From Arthrobacter oryzae (GTDB lineage: Bacteria > Actinomycetota > Actinomycetes > Actinomycetales > Micrococcaceae): a DNA stretch of 64,000 nt. The position numbers and the translations under genes are program-made. Where the stretch lies: the NCBI RefSeq assembly GCF_030718995.1, contig NZ_CP132204.1, positions 3,224,001 to 3,288,000 of the forward strand. Direction: 5' to 3'. Under the pieces are notes generated by a model. It was not told where the DNA came from, made no database searches, and worked only from the letters and a program-made list of their open reading frames with translations. Positions 63,295-64,000 of this stretch are shown here, in pieces (position 1 is the stretch's first letter; every line of letters begins with the position of its first letter).

Positions 63295-63337
63295 TCGGCA
63301 AAGACCTCTCCTGCTTTCGCCCGGAAAGTAGTGCACT

Positions 63338-64000
63338 ATGACCCAAACCGCCCTTCCCGGCCTTGTTACGCCGCCAAAACTGCCCAAGGACACCCTGCGG
63401 ATCGTTCCGCTCGGTGGCCTCGGGGAGATCGGCCGCAACATGACCGTTTTCGAAATCGACGGCAAGCTGCTCATCGTTGACTGCGGCGTCCTCTTCCCGG
63501 AGGAGACCCAGCCCGGCGTCGACCTGATCCTGCCTGATTTCTCCTACATCGAGAACCGCCTCAATGACATCGTCGCCGTCGTCCTGACGCACGGCCACGA
63601 GGACCACATCGGTGCCGTTCCGTACCTGCTGCGCCTGCGCGCCGACATTCCCCTGATTGGTTCCCAGCTGACGCTGGCCCTGATCGAGGCGAAGCTGCAG
63701 GAACACCGGATCAAGCCGATCACCCAGATTGTCACCGAGGGACAGGTGCAGAAGTTCGGCCCGTTCGAATGCGAATTCGTGGCCGTCAACCACTCGATCC
63801 CTGACGCCCTGGCCGTGTTCCTCCGTACTTCCGGCGGCACCGTGCTGCACACCGGCGACTTCAAAATGGACCAGTTGCCCCTGGACGGCCGCATCACCGA
63901 CCTCCGCCACTTCGCCAAGCTGGGCGAAGAAGGCGTGGACCTGTTCATGTCGGACTCCACCAACGCCGACGTGCCGGGCTTCACCACCGCCGAGAAGGAA
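63338..64000 (+). CDS. rnj: Ribonuclease J, N-terminal part (continues past the window)
   Basis: The first 221 codons of an RNase J. The metallo-beta-lactamase domain starts RIVPLGGLGEIGRNMTVFEI and holds the zinc motif LTHGHEDHIGAVPY (HxHxDH), then HTGDFKMDQ and SDSTNAD. The enzyme combines 5' exonuclease and endonuclease activity in RNA turnover. dapA-rnj adjacency is common in actinobacteria. The beta-CASP and C-terminal domains lie outside the window. Confidence 0.96.
   Translation, partial: MTQTALPGLVTPPKLPKDTLRIVPLGGLGEIGRNMTVFEIDGKLLIVDCGVLFPEETQPGVDLILPDFSYIENRLNDIVAVVLTHGHEDHIGAVPYLLRLRADIPLIGSQLTLALIEAKLQEHRIKPITQIVTEGQVQKFGPFECEFVAVNHSIPDALAVFLRTSGGTVLHTGDFKMDQLPLDGRITDLRHFAKLGEEGVDLFMSDSTNADVPGFTTAEKE

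Noticed and set aside
1-64000. CRISPR array, insertion sequence or prophage
   Set aside because: No regularly spaced repeats and no transposase, integrase or phage gene were found in the coding regions.

Overview
The window is a 64 kb piece of a high-GC actinobacterial chromosome. Gene content and order point to the Micrococcaceae, most likely Arthrobacter or Pseudarthrobacter: a dxr-rip-ispG-GNAT block, proS, rimP-nusA-ylxR-infB-rbfA, truB, ribF, rpsO-pnp, a DUF222/HNH (13E12-type) gene, several leaderless-looking promoters and a mycobacterial-style LexA box. The genus is inferred from overall resemblance, not from a search. I saw no rRNA or tRNA gene, CRISPR array, insertion sequence or prophage gene.

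Layout. (1) 1-5364: the end of an acyl-CoA carboxylase biotin subunit, then acyl-CoA dehydrogenase, CoA-transferase A and B, a MaoC hydratase and an HpcH/CitE lyase. This is very probably a leucine/isovalerate operon that delivers acetyl-CoA and acetoacetate. (2) 5463-11627: a tctCBA tricarboxylate transporter operon ending in a universal stress protein, divergent from a DctB/CitA-type histidine kinase and CitB-type regulator. (3) 11655-13726: a lipase-maturation-factor-like membrane protein and a broken DUF3883 gene. (4) 13844-20793: dxr and rip (site-2 protease), then an inserted SatD-like/membrane-protein pair and a YciI protein, then ispG, an acetyltransferase and a lipoprotein. (5) 20794-28536: proS behind a long leader with a strong hairpin, a TauE-type permease, a PLP decarboxylase, an APH-type kinase, a VIT1-type transporter and a DUF4439 protein.

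(6) 28624-51416 carries the classic bacterial translation and RNA operon in conserved order (rimP, nusA, ylxR, infB, rbfA, truB, ribF, rpsO, pnp). It is opened at three joints. Between rbfA and truB lie a ScyD-like protein, a guanine-deaminase-like enzyme, a zinc-ribbon thioredoxin, a trypco1-like protein, a reductase, a small membrane protein and an aminotransferase. Between truB and ribF lie two membrane proteins, a DUF222/HNH protein, a GNAT, a P-loop kinase and a DUF937 protein. Between ribF and rpsO lie kynA-kynU. Strong terminators follow rbfA, rpsO and pnp, and truB and rpsO have their own promoter-like sequences, so the ancestral operon now looks like several transcription units.

(7) 51584-59341: an M16 protease and a DUF1579-like protein, then a molybdenum-cofactor cluster (moaD-moaA in one direction; a sulfite-oxidase-fold enzyme, moeA, moaC, mog and moaE in the other). 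(8) 59419-64000: dapB, a small membrane protein, a DUF418-type membrane protein, a LexA-box gene encoding what looks like an orphan DUF222 N-terminus, dapA and the start of RNase J.

The most interesting item is the SatD-like gene at 16456-17130 with its membrane partner at 17127-17600. The SatD-like protein shows the ordered motif pattern of a class III nucleotide-cyclase-like palm domain followed by a helix-turn-helix, and a perfect 10-bp palindrome lies in its promoter region. Next come a 23-bp perfect inverted repeat enclosing a second hairpin between infB and rbfA, the structured region upstream of proS, and the LexA-box orphan upstream of dapA.
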